This document shows positions 7,505-14,681 of a stretch of 19,278 nucleotides of DNA, one piece after another. This stretch comes from Deltaproteobacteria bacterium (GTDB taxonomy: Bacteria; UBA10199; SPLOWO2-01-44-7): contig JAUYJH010000064.1 in the NCBI GenBank assembly GCA_030688705.1, positions 1 through 19,278 on the forward strand. The letters are read 5' to 3'. The translations under genes were made by a program, and so were the position numbers. Below the pieces are notes generated by a model. The model worked only from the letters and a program-made list of their open reading frames with translations, ran no database searches and was not told the DNA's origin. Position 1 is the first letter of the stretch, and the number at the start of each line of letters is the position of its first letter.

Positions 7505-8870
7505 GATGGTGCAATGTAAAAGAAGAGCCCCTGGAAGTCAATGCGCACCACCCTTTTGTTGATTCCGTACCCGGCGATTCACTGGTCTGACCGATAGGCT
7601 TATCTTCTTCAAAAACAACGGCGGCAACCGGCAAGTTAATGGTCTCACCCCCCGATTCACAGCGGATGGTCCGGATATCCCCCCCTCCAAAGCCTCTCGG
7701 GGGGTTGGTCAAAGGCTCAAAACCGGAGGCTATGGAATACTTATTTGTTTTTGTCCCATCCCCCGATGGCACTTCTTTATAGGGTAATTCTTCGTAGCGA
7801 ATTTCATATTCTTTTTTGGGGGATAATCCCGCCAAGATATAATCTCCGTTCGGCGAACGAACCGACTCCGGATATAAAACACCGCTGACCATCCCCCTCG
7901 CGTCGAACGCCGGATTCCCAACCCCCTCACCGACAACGTGGACCCCCGCCATCGGTTCATTCTTCTTTTTGTTTTTCACACTCCCCATGGCTTTGCAGAA
8001 TTTTTCATTAAAGGCCTTTGAGGGATAGAGCCACGAAACGGTCACAATATCATCATGATGCAATCCATATTGGTCCCCCGTCAGCAACTCGGGCCACATG
8101 GTGGGAATATCCTTTGGGTTGTCACAGCTCTCCCCGAAAACGCAAACCATGGCCGTATTCTGATTGACGGCGCTGTGGTCCAGATTGAGCATGTGTCCTA
8201 TTTCATGAAGGATAACCGCCTTGAAGTCTTCCGGACTTATCTCATTATCATGAACTCTTAAGTCCTTCTGCCCATTGACAAAAAGGCCGTTCAAAACAAC
8301 GAACCCGCCGATGACGGTCTTCGCGGAACCATCCAGAATCGGGCTTCCATATCCCACGATCTGCCCCTTTGCTAATTCATCGCCGTTGCTCAACGCGGTG
8401 ATGATCGATCCATCCTCATCGAAAATGATCGTGGCATGAACTAACGAGCCCATCTCTGGATGAACATAAACCTCGTAATTCTCTTTCGTAATATCGACCC
8501 CGACATTGCCGTCCCCTTCGGGAACAGATTTAAGGGCCGTCGTGGCAACAGGGGCATTTTCCCCCTCCACGGAGAGCGACGCGGCTTTCCATTTATCAAA
8601 AATCTGCTCGACCCACCCGATCGCAGTTTCCCTGCTGACCCGACTGTTCAAACGGCCTCCATCGGCTTTCCATTTGACGACATATTTTTGTTCAGAGTTG
8701 TGATAGGGCCATCGGGGAGGTTGGCCGGATATGGATGAACCCAACTGATAAGGACCGCCGGCGAAAACGGGAGAGAGGGAGAAAAGTAGTGTCATTCCGG
8801 CGAAAGCCGGAATCCAGTATTTACTTATGGATCCCGGCTTTCGCCGGGATGACGTTTCTAATCGATTCAT
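7401..8870 (-). CDS. Exported matrixin-like zinc metalloprotease (M10-type)
   Basis: 489 residues. The zinc site HEIGHMLNLDH (His222, Glu223, His226, His232) and a Met-turn Met258 (PTMWPELL), then LHHDDIVTVSWLYPS, are the matrixin signature. A carboxypeptidase-regulatory-like beta domain seems to follow (about 300-425). Cys243 and Cys249 lie between zinc site and Met-turn and could form a disulfide. The tail has Cys442 (KGWCAL), a short hydrophobic helix (460-473, FGIFGLFVLLLW) and an Arg-rich end, resembling MYXO-CTERM-type sorting tails. The N-terminus is odd: residues 7-27 come from a 63-bp inverted repeat, directly before the hydrophobic core LLFSLSPVFA. The ATG at 8870 follows an AAGGA site and comes two bases after the upstream gene's stop codon. 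The 3' end overlaps dsbD by 104 bp. Substrate unknown; no propeptide cysteine switch was recognised. Confidence 0.88.
   Translation of the reverse strand: MNRLETSSRRKPGSISKYWIPAFAGMTLLFSLSPVFAGGPYQLGSSISGQPPRWPYHNSEQKYVVKWKADGGRLNSRVSRETAIGWVEQIFDKWKAASLSVEGENAPVATTALKSVPEGDGNVGVDITKENYEVYVHPEMGSLVHATIIFDEDGSIITALSNGDELAKGQIVGYGSPILDGSAKTVIGGFVVLNGLFVNGQKDLRVHDNEISPEDFKAVILHEIGHMLNLDHSAVNQNTAMVCVFGESCDNPKDIPTMWPELLTGDQYGLHHDDIVTVSWLYPSKAFNEKFCKAMGSVKNKKKNEPMAGVHVVGEGVGNPAFDARGMVSGVLYPESVRSPNGDYILAGLSPKKEYEIRYEELPYKEVPSGDGTKTNKYSIASGFEPLTNPPRGFGGGDIRTIRCESGGETINLPVAAVVFEEDKPIGQTSESPGTESTKGWCALTSRGSSFTLHHHAVEIFGIFGLFVLLLWRFGAREKSFSRFIRRPR
8791..8853. repeat. 63-bp inverted repeat in the metalloprotease N-terminus
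   Basis: Two 26-bp arms, 8791-8816 and 8828-8853, are reverse complements with two mismatches and flank an 11-base spacer. Each arm contains its own small palindrome (CCGGCGAAAGCCGG on the left, CCCGGCTTTCGCCGGG on the right). Repeats with this consensus are, from memory, widespread in proteobacterial genomes. It is entirely coding here (SRRKPGSISKYWIPAFAGMT). Confidence 0.9.
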
Positions 8871-8872
8871 TT

Positions 8873-9484
8873 CTAATCCTTGACTATTTTTTTAACCAGT
8901 GAGGTGAAGTCGTCATACGGGACAGGCCCTGGCGGCGATTCCAATACATTCCGCTCGGCTTTGCTCACCGATTTAACGGCAACCCCCTTGAAAATCCCCC
9001 GGTTGCCGTACGCATTGACCACTTTTGACACCCCTTTTGAATCCTGAAGAACGACAAACATCCCCTGCCCGTTGCTCCCCAAAACCGAACGAAGCTCCGG
9101 ATATTCCGTGAAGGGAGGCCCCAAAAACAAAACATATTTTTGCCCCACCGCGAACTGGCTGGCTTCGACCAAATACAATCCGTATTGGGCGGCCTCTTTG
9201 CGCGAAAGATTCCACTGCGTAATGTCGATGGTGGAGCCCGCGTCTCCCTTGATCGATTCTTCCACACGGAAGGTATAAATAATCACCGGAATTTTCTTTT
9301 GGGTTTTCGGGCTCATGACAAAACCATCGCGCTTGGCCTCGCAACGACCGCTAAAAACCAGATCGGCTCCGGCGGCCAAATCTTCCAAGGAAGCGGGCAA
9401 CGCGACGAACGCAAAAACGGAAAAGGAAATCAGGAGGGTCCAAAACACTGTAACAGTTTTCAAATTCAATCTCATGGGTCTCAT
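8873..9484 (-). CDS. Secreted protein of unknown function, operon leader
   Basis: 203 residues with a clear Sec signal peptide (charged MRPMRLNLK, hydrophobic TVTVFWTLLISFSVFAFVAL). The mature part starts LEDLAAGADLVFSGRCEAK and continues with a beta-rich stretch (YTFRVEESIKGD, YVLFLGPP). This resembles proteins I have seen described as hypothetical beside bacterial matrixins; no enzymatic motif is visible. Two in-frame ATGs (9484, 9475) are possible starts. Its stop is two bases before the metalloprotease ATG, so co-translation and a related task, such as inhibitor, chaperone or substrate of the protease, are plausible but unproven. Confidence 0.75.
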   Translation of the reverse strand: MRPMRLNLKTVTVFWTLLISFSVFAFVALPASLEDLAAGADLVFSGRCEAKRDGFVMSPKTQKKIPVIIYTFRVEESIKGDAGSTIDITQWNLSRKEAAQYGLYLVEASQFAVGQKYVLFLGPPFTEYPELRSVLGSNGQGMFVVLQDSKGVSKVVNAYGNRGIFKGVAVKSVSKAERNVLESPPGPVPYDDFTSLVKKIVKD

Positions 9485-9489
9485 AATAT

Positions 9490-9535
9490 AAAAAAAATCC
9501 CCTTGCGTCTCTATAAAGTTATCGGCAAAAGGGGA
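9490..9535 (-). terminator. Hairpin plus T8 before the exported-protein operon
   Basis: Read on the minus strand, TCCCC-TT-TTGC pairs with GCAAGGGGA: nine pairs with a two-base bulge and an 18-base loop. Eight T follow immediately, and the ATG at 9484 comes six bases after the T-run. It has the shape of a Rho-independent terminator but sits upstream of a gene and downstream of none on this strand. An attenuator in the leader is the natural reading; chance is possible. Confidence 0.4.
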
Positions 9536-9575
9536 CCCGAAAGTTGCGCACGGGGAGACAAATCCGTGAATTTAC

Positions 9576-9604
9576 TTGAAAAACCTAGCCTAACCCCTTA
9601 GAAT
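9576..9604 (+). promoter_or_regulatory. Sigma70-like promoter for prc
   Basis: TTGAAA at 9576-9581, a 17-base spacer, and TAGAAT at 9599-9604, each one mismatch from the sigma70 consensus. The -10 box overlaps the ATG at 9603, so transcription would begin near 9611 and the usable start would be the in-frame ATG at 9615, on an almost leaderless message. Confidence 0.45.
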
Positions 9605-12341
9605 GCAACCTCTTATGCGCCCCATTCTGACCCGATTACTTGTTTTAACTCTTTTATTGAGTCTTTGGTCCTCGGTCTTCGGTCTTCGGTCTATCAGCGC
9701 CAAACCTCCCGACCCCAACTACCCCTTGGCCAATGCCCTTTTGACCACCAAAACAATCGCTTATATCCAGCGTTATTATGTCGATCCGGCCCGTATCGAT
9801 ACCCAAGCCATGTTTGAAGCGGCCTTAAATCAGGTTCAAAGAAATATCCCCGAGGTTTTGGCGCAATGTGAAAAAAAAGATTTTTGTTCTGTCACCGTCA
9901 ATCAGGCAACCAAACGCTTCAAATATCCCTCCAAAGAGCTCTCAAGCCTGCAATCCGGCCTTAAGGGGGTCTTGGCATTTATCGCCCTGCACATTGACAA
10001 GGATACCGACAAAGAAGAGGTGGAGGCCTCCGTCATTGAAGGGGTGGTGTACGAACTCGATCCCCACTCCACTTATTTAAGTGCCGATGTCTATCGGGAA
10101 TTCCGCGTCGGCACGGAGGGGGAATTCGGCGGGCTGGGTATTGTCATCGGATTAAAAGAAGGAAGGCTGACAGTCACCGCCCCTCTGGAGGGGACTCCCG
10201 CATGGCGAGCCGGGGTCAAATCAGGGGATGCGATTGTTCAAATCAATGACGAATCGACCGTCAATATGACGCTCACCGAAGCCGTGGAGCGTCTGCGCGG
10301 ACCGGTCGGCACAAAAGTCACGTTAAAAATCGAACGCTCCGGCCGCAACACCCCCCTCACCATGACCCTGAAACGGGCACTGATCAATATTGAAGCGGTG
10401 CAATCCAAAGTGGTCAAAACCCCCAAGGGAGAAAATGTCGCTTTCATGCGGGTCAAAAGTTTTCAGGCCAATACGGGGGAAGATTTTGTCAAACAGCTGA
10501 TCGAGCTCGCCGACAACCAGAAACTCAAAGGGGTGATTCTTGATTTCAGAAACAACCCGGGTGGACTGCTGGATCAGGCAATTATTCTTTCCGATGCCTT
10601 TTTAAAGGAAGGGGTCATTGTTTCAACCGTGGGCCCTCAAGGGAAATTAATCGATCGACAGAGAGCCAGAATCGACGGGTATGAAAAGGATATTCCCGTT
10701 ATTGTCCTGGTGAATGAAGGTTCCGCTTCCGCCTCCGAAATTGTCGCGGGGGCCTTGAAAAACAATGACCGCGCCCTGATTTTGGGGACCAAAACTTTCG
10801 GCAAGGGCTCCGTGCAAAGCGTCTATGAATTGCCGCTGGATGCCGCCATCAAATTGACCGTCGCCCGATATTTGACCCCCGGAAACCGGTCGATTCAGTC
10901 GATCGGCATCATCCCCGATGTGGAACTGGATCCCATCATTATCGACAAAGACCGTCTCGACATGATTGAAAATATCCGTTTCGGCGAAAAAGACCTTGAA
11001 AAACATTTCGACGGACAGACGGAGGAACCGGAAAAACCGGAATGGGTGCTTCACTTTCTGGCACCGACCCCCAAAGACGAGGAAGAACCGCAATACCGCT
11101 CCGGCCTGATTCTGGAAGAGGATACGGTGGCGCAAGTGGCCCTCTCCCTCATGGATGCGGTCACGAGCAACAGCCGCCCTGAAATGCTTAATGAGGCAGG
11201 GCCGGCTATTAAGGCCCGGCAGACGGAAGAGAACAAGAAAGTGGCCGCCGCTTTGCAAAAATTGGGTGTCCGCTGGGCGCAAGGCGAAATTCCAAAAAAG
11301 GGTTCTCCACAGGCGGAGTTTTCCTTTAACATTCTGAAAGACGGAAAACAGGTCAAAAAAGCCGTTGCGGGAGAAACGGTCGCGCTCAAAATCAGCGTCA
11401 AAAACGTGGGGAAGGCCCCTTTTTACAAATTATCGGCCCAGTCGGAGTCAGAGGAGGGCCTTCTCAAAAATATCGAGTTCGCCTTTGGAAATATCGAACC
11501 CGACGCGACCCAAAGCTGGGAGACGAAACTCAAAATACCTTTGGCTTCTCTCACGGAAGAAGTCCTCTTCAAACTGAAATTTAAAGAGGCTCACGGTAAC
11601 CCGCCCGCCGACGCGAAGATCATCATCCCGGTACAGGGATTAGAACGCCCCCGTTTCGCCTATCTCTATTCTCTGGAAGATCAGTGGGCGGCAAAGCTGA
11701 AATCGGAAAAAGGGATTGCCATGTCCGTTAAAGTGGTGAATCAGGGAGAAGGTGCCTCCAAAACCGCCATTGTCTCTTTAAAAAATCTTAACGGCAAAGA
11801 GGTCTTCATTGAAAAGGGGCGTATCGTACTGGATCCAATCGATCCCGGAAAATCGGCCACCGCCCTGCTCCGCTTGCATATCGATCCTGAATGGCAAAAA
11901 GAGATTCAACTGGAACTCAATGTCACCGACACGGACCTCCTTGTGAACACCAAGCAGGAGATCACCTTGAACCTTGAAAAGGGTAAAACATGGCCGCTGC
12001 CAGGCGTTCTTTACAGTCCGCCGGCCATCACCATCGCGGGCAAGACGGCCGGACCCGTGAAAAACCCCTATCTTTTGGAAGGAGAAGCGAAGGACGATAA
12101 AACCATCAAGGATTTTTTTATTTTTTTGGATGACAAAAAAGTGTTTTATGAATCCAACGCAAAAGGAGGGGGGACCCTGCCGTTTCAGGTGAATCTCGAC
12201 CTCAAAAAAGGGAACAACACGATTGTTCTCACCGCGAGAGACGACATGAACCTCGTCACGCGCCAATTTTTTGTCGTGCAATACGAATCCCCTTCCAAAG
12301 AGGAGAAAAAGAGGGTCGGCAAAGAGGGAATCAAACGGTGA
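9603..12341 (+). CDS. prc: Periplasmic C-terminal processing protease (S41, Prc/CtpA) with Ig-like tail
   Basis: Tail-specific serine protease of family S41, which cleaves periplasmic proteins from exposed C-termini. 912 residues, longer than E. coli Prc (682). Signal peptide about 1-34. PDZ domain about 173-255 (GGLGIVIG, TPAWRAGVKSGDAIVQIND). S41 catalytic domain about 265-455 with Ser376 (GSASASEIVAG) and Lys401 (KTFGKGSVQ), the expected Ser/Lys dyad at a spacing of 25. From about 566 onward three beta-sandwich-like domains can be made out: two CARDB-like (VALKISVKNVGKAPF, MSVKVVNQGEGASKT) and a final Ig-like one (about 805-895). Start uncertain: ATG at 9603 or, if the promoter is real, at 9615. 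Part of the signal peptide (LWSSVFGLRS) is encoded by a 7-bp repeat array. The stop overlaps the ribF GTG. Confidence 0.93.
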   Translation: MQPLMRPILTRLLVLTLLLSLWSSVFGLRSISAKPPDPNYPLANALLTTKTIAYIQRYYVDPARIDTQAMFEAALNQVQRNIPEVLAQCEKKDFCSVTVNQATKRFKYPSKELSSLQSGLKGVLAFIALHIDKDTDKEEVEASVIEGVVYELDPHSTYLSADVYREFRVGTEGEFGGLGIVIGLKEGRLTVTAPLEGTPAWRAGVKSGDAIVQINDESTVNMTLTEAVERLRGPVGTKVTLKIERSGRNTPLTMTLKRALINIEAVQSKVVKTPKGENVAFMRVKSFQANTGEDFVKQLIELADNQKLKGVILDFRNNPGGLLDQAIILSDAFLKEGVIVSTVGPQGKLIDRQRARIDGYEKDIPVIVLVNEGSASASEIVAGALKNNDRALILGTKTFGKGSVQSVYELPLDAAIKLTVARYLTPGNRSIQSIGIIPDVELDPIIIDKDRLDMIENIRFGEKDLEKHFDGQTEEPEKPEWVLHFLAPTPKDEEEPQYRSGLILEEDTVAQVALSLMDAVTSNSRPEMLNEAGPAIKARQTEENKKVAAALQKLGVRWAQGEIPKKGSPQAEFSFNILKDGKQVKKAVAGETVALKISVKNVGKAPFYKLSAQSESEEGLLKNIEFAFGNIEPDATQSWETKLKIPLASLTEEVLFKLKFKEAHGNPPADAKIIIPVQGLERPRFAYLYSLEDQWAAKLKSEKGIAMSVKVVNQGEGASKTAIVSLKNLNGKEVFIEKGRIVLDPIDPGKSATALLRLHIDPEWQKEIQLELNVTDTDLLVNTKQEITLNLEKGKTWPLPGVLYSPPAITIAGKTAGPVKNPYLLEGEAKDDKTIKDFFIFLDDKKVFYESNAKGGGTLPFQVNLDLKKGNNTIVLTARDDMNLVTRQFFVVQYESPSKEEKKRVGKEGIKR
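9657..9691. repeat. 7-bp tandem array in the prc signal peptide
   Basis: Five consecutive heptads TTGAGTC, TTTGGTC, CTCGGTC, TTCGGTC, TTCGGTC share the ending GGTC (first unit AGTC). They encode the end of the hydrophobic core and the c-region of the signal peptide (SLWSSVFGL). Confidence 0.75.
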
Positions 12342-13324
12342 AAGTGATCCGCGGCTCCGGCACCTGGAAAAAAAAGAAAACTCCGCTGGGGATCGCTTTG
12401 GGAAATTTTGACGGCGTCCATTTGGGACATCAGGCCATCCTTAAAAATCTGATTGAAACCTGCAAAAAAAACGGGTGGACAAGCGCCGTCTATACCTTTG
12501 ACCCGCATCCGACAAAAATACTGGCCCCCAAAACGGCCCCCCTTTTGATTCAGACATTGGAACAAAAACTGGAGGCTCTGGAAATCATGGGGGTTGAAAC
12601 GGTGATTCTGGAAAAATTCGATCACCGGTTTTCCAAATGGGGCCCCCGAAAATTTTTCGACGACATCCTTGTAAAAAGGCTCAAGGCAAAAGCCCTCTGG
12701 ACCGGTTATGATTTTACGTTCGGTTTCAAACGCGGCGGCAGCGTGGAACTGCTTAAAAGCCTCTGTCAGAAAAAAGGGGTTCCCCTCTATGTGACAAGGG
12801 CCCAATTTGCCAAGGAGACGCTTGTCTCTTCGACGCAGATCCGCCAACTCATTGCACAGGGAAAGGTGCGGCTCGTGCGAGATTTTCTGGGCCGGCCCTT
12901 CTCCCTGACAGGTAGAGTGGTCAAGGGAATGGGGCTGGGCGGGCAGATGGGAATTCACACCGCAAATCTTGAAGTTGAAAATGAGCTGCTGCCCAAAACG
13001 GGCATTTACGCGACGCGTACCAGGATTGGGACCACGGACCATGGACCATGGACCAAGGACCAAAAGAAAAAAATGGAATATCCTTCCGCCACAAGCGTCG
13101 GCTTCAACCCCACTTTTCCGGGAAAAGGTTTTTCCGTGGAGACGCATCTGATCGGTTTCGAGGGAAACCTGGTGGGTAAAAAAATCGAGGTTGCCTTTCT
13201 GGAATGGATGCGGGATGAACTGACTTTCCCCAATGCCGAGACGCTGGCAATGCAGATACAAAAAGATATCGCGGAGGCCAAAAAAATCAATGAAGCTTCT
13301 AGGGATTATCGGCAAGCCGGTTGA
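12338..13324 (+). CDS. ribF: Bifunctional riboflavin kinase / FAD synthetase
   Basis: Converts riboflavin to FMN and FMN to FAD in the cytoplasm. 328 residues. N-terminal FAD synthetase domain about 14-185 with the nucleotidyltransferase motifs GNFDGVHLGH (22-31), TFDPHP (53-58) and SSTQIR (164-169). C-terminal riboflavin kinase domain about 188-315, with GRVVKGMGLGGQMGIHTANL and SVGFNPTF. The kinase PTAN motif reads HTAN here. Residues about 230-245 (TTDHGPWTKDQKKK) are a repeat-encoded insertion between two kinase beta-strands. Start is the GTG at 12338, overlapping the prc stop as GTGA, which implies translational coupling. No FMN riboswitch is visible. The 3' end overlaps aroE by 35 bp. 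Confidence 0.95.
   Translation: MKVIRGSGTWKKKKTPLGIALGNFDGVHLGHQAILKNLIETCKKNGWTSAVYTFDPHPTKILAPKTAPLLIQTLEQKLEALEIMGVETVILEKFDHRFSKWGPRKFFDDILVKRLKAKALWTGYDFTFGFKRGGSVELLKSLCQKKGVPLYVTRAQFAKETLVSSTQIRQLIAQGKVRLVRDFLGRPFSLTGRVVKGMGLGGQMGIHTANLEVENELLPKTGIYATRTRIGTTDHGPWTKDQKKKMEYPSATSVGFNPTFPGKGFSVETHLIGFEGNLVGKKIEVAFLEWMRDELTFPNAETLAMQIQKDIAEAKKINEASRDYRQAG
13029..13063. repeat. GGACCAN heptad array in ribF
   Basis: Five uninterrupted 7-bp units: GGACCAC, GGACCAT, GGACCAT, GGACCAA, GGACCAA. They encode the insertion in the riboflavin kinase domain. The same heptad recurs at 14649-14681 after the receiver gene. Confidence 0.92.
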
Positions 13325-14096
13325 AAACTCTTTTTCTCCGGAGATTTATAATTCTTTTTTTAAAAGAATCGGTCTCCCGTGGCGTTACCTTGCCTTTCAG
13401 GTTGAAAAAAAATATCTGAAAAATCTGGTCGTCTGCATGAAACTGGTCGACCTTTACGGCCTGAATATCACGGCCCCCTACAAAGAAACGGTCCTTCCTT
13501 TTTTAGATCGGCTCGATCCTTCCGCCCGGGAAAGCGGCGCCGTCAATACCATTGTGAGGCGGGGCAACCGGTTTATAGGGTTCAACACCGATGGCGACGG
13601 TTTCTGCAATGCCTTAAAAGAACAAAAAAAAATCGTCCTCAAGGGTAAAACGATCGCGGTGATCGGGGCGGGTGGCGCGGCACGCGGCATTGCCGCGGCA
13701 TTGGCCAAACGGGGGGCTAAAAACATTCAGTTGTTAAACCGAAATCTTTACAAGGCCAAAAAGGGGGCCGCGCATCTTAAAAAACATTTTCCAAAAACCA
13801 GGTGGACGGCTCTCGCGCTTACCCTCAAAAATCTTAAAAAAAGTTTTACAACGGCCGATATTCTTGTGCACGCCACCAGCGCCGATTTGAAATTGCCCCT
13901 CCAATGGCTTGGCCCAAAAGCGCTCGTCTGCGACATTCGTTATCAGAAGGGGTTAACCCCTCTTTTAAAAGCGGCAAAAAAAGAGAAGTTGTCGACATTA
14001 GACGGGCTCTGGATGCTGGCCCATCAGGCAAGCCTCAACTTAAAGCTTTGGACCCAAAAAAATATCCCACCAGGTAAATTATTACCCAGTTCGTGA
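13290..14096 (+). CDS. aroE: Shikimate dehydrogenase
   Basis: NADP-dependent reduction of 3-dehydroshikimate to shikimate, in the chorismate route to aromatic amino acids. 268 residues from the ATG at 13290; the frame is open further upstream, but homologous sequence begins at MKLLGIIGKPVENSFSP. The substrate-site serines are in NSFSP, where the usual His before the first Ser is Asn. The catalytic Lys is in NITAPYKE and the Asp in GFNTDGDGF. The dinucleotide fold is GAGGAARG and the cofactor loop NRNLYKA has Lys where NRTxxR enzymes have Arg. The C-terminal QA motif is MLAHQASLNLKLW. A GGAGG lies 13 bases upstream. Last of the overlapping prc-ribF-aroE set. Confidence 0.92.
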   Translation: MKLLGIIGKPVENSFSPEIYNSFFKRIGLPWRYLAFQVEKKYLKNLVVCMKLVDLYGLNITAPYKETVLPFLDRLDPSARESGAVNTIVRRGNRFIGFNTDGDGFCNALKEQKKIVLKGKTIAVIGAGGAARGIAAALAKRGAKNIQLLNRNLYKAKKGAAHLKKHFPKTRWTALALTLKNLKKSFTTADILVHATSADLKLPLQWLGPKALVCDIRYQKGLTPLLKAAKKEKLSTLDGLWMLAHQASLNLKLWTQKNIPPGKLLPSS

Positions 14097-14188
14097 CCCA
14101 AAAAGGTAACAACTTACTCCTTCCGAAAAATAATTCCTTTTAATTTCAAAGTGTTATATCTGGCACCGATTTTGTATGAAGAAGGGGT

Positions 14189-14647
14189 ATGAAGACAAAT
14201 CTCAAGGCAAAATCGGTGGTTGTGGTGGAAGATGACCCAACGTATCTCCATCTTTGGGGGCGGTTGATTCGCGATGCCGGCATCCAAAAATGCGCGACGT
14301 TTTCCAACCCCGTCGATGCCCTGAAATTCATGCAAAAAAACAGGGTTGATTTGCTGATCAGCGATATTTTGATGAAAGAGATGAACGGCTATGAATTGGC
14401 CACGGCGGCCAAAAAGAGCAATCCCAAAATCGAGATTCTTTTGACGACCGGTTATGAAACCGATCTTTCGCGATATGATCTGAAAGGGCTCCGTTGCCAC
14501 CTGCTTCACAAACCGTATCATAATCTGGGCGATGTCTGCCTTTTGCTGCAGACTCTTTTGAAGGGAAAAAATGTTTTTGAAGAAATGGACGAAGATTCGT
14601 TCAGCGAAAATATCGACAATCCCGATGTGACGGAGTGGACACTTTAA
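14189..14647 (+). CDS. Stand-alone response-regulator receiver
   Basis: 152 residues, essentially one CheY-like receiver domain (about 8-125) with a short acidic tail and no DNA-binding or enzymatic output domain. Phosphorylation-site residues are visible: acidic pair Glu14/Asp15 with Asp16 (VEDDPTYL), phospho-acceptor Asp59 (LLISDILM), Thr86/87 (LLTTGY) and Lys108 (HKPY). The role is probably protein-protein signalling under a histidine kinase encoded elsewhere. A GAAGG is close upstream of the ATG; a possible start at 14176 is out of frame. It is separated from aroE by 92 bp, so it may have its own promoter. A heptad array starts directly after its stop codon. Confidence 0.88.
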   Translation: MKTNLKAKSVVVVEDDPTYLHLWGRLIRDAGIQKCATFSNPVDALKFMQKNRVDLLISDILMKEMNGYELATAAKKSNPKIEILLTTGYETDLSRYDLKGLRCHLLHKPYHNLGDVCLLLQTLLKGKNVFEEMDEDSFSENIDNPDVTEWTL

Positions 14648-14648
14648 T

Positions 14649-14681
14649 GGACCGTGGACCAAGGACCATGGACAAAAGACC
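14649..14681. repeat. GGACCNN heptad array between convergent genes
   Basis: GGACCGT, GGACCAA, GGACCAT, GGACAAA and a partial AGACC fill nearly the whole gap between the receiver stop and the uvrD stop. Same core as the array inside ribF 1.6 kb away. Confidence 0.85.

Noticed and set aside
8791..8853. CRISPR repeat or IS terminal inverted repeats
   Set aside because: Only one inverted pair with an 11-base spacer is present; there is no regular repeat-spacer series and no transposase gene.
13233..13289. Upstream extension of aroE to the ATG at 13233
   Set aside because: The extra 19 residues are Arg/Lys-rich, lie within ribF in another frame and match nothing in the family, while shikimate dehydrogenase sequence begins exactly at the ATG at 13290.
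12185..13315. 376-codon open frame on the minus strand opposite ribF
   Set aside because: It lies entirely opposite convincing prc and ribF coding sequence, shows no family motif, and its peptide is of the kind antisense frames give. The same holds for long frames opposite prc (10647-11282), uvrD (15530-16252) and glmS (18352-18882).
14161..14176. Possible sigma54 promoter before the receiver gene (TGGCACC-N4-TTGTA)
   Set aside because: The spacing fits, but the near-invariant GC at -12 is GT, transcription would start only about two bases before the ATG, and TGGCACC is the core of a repeat family seen elsewhere in the window. Not strong enough to annotate.
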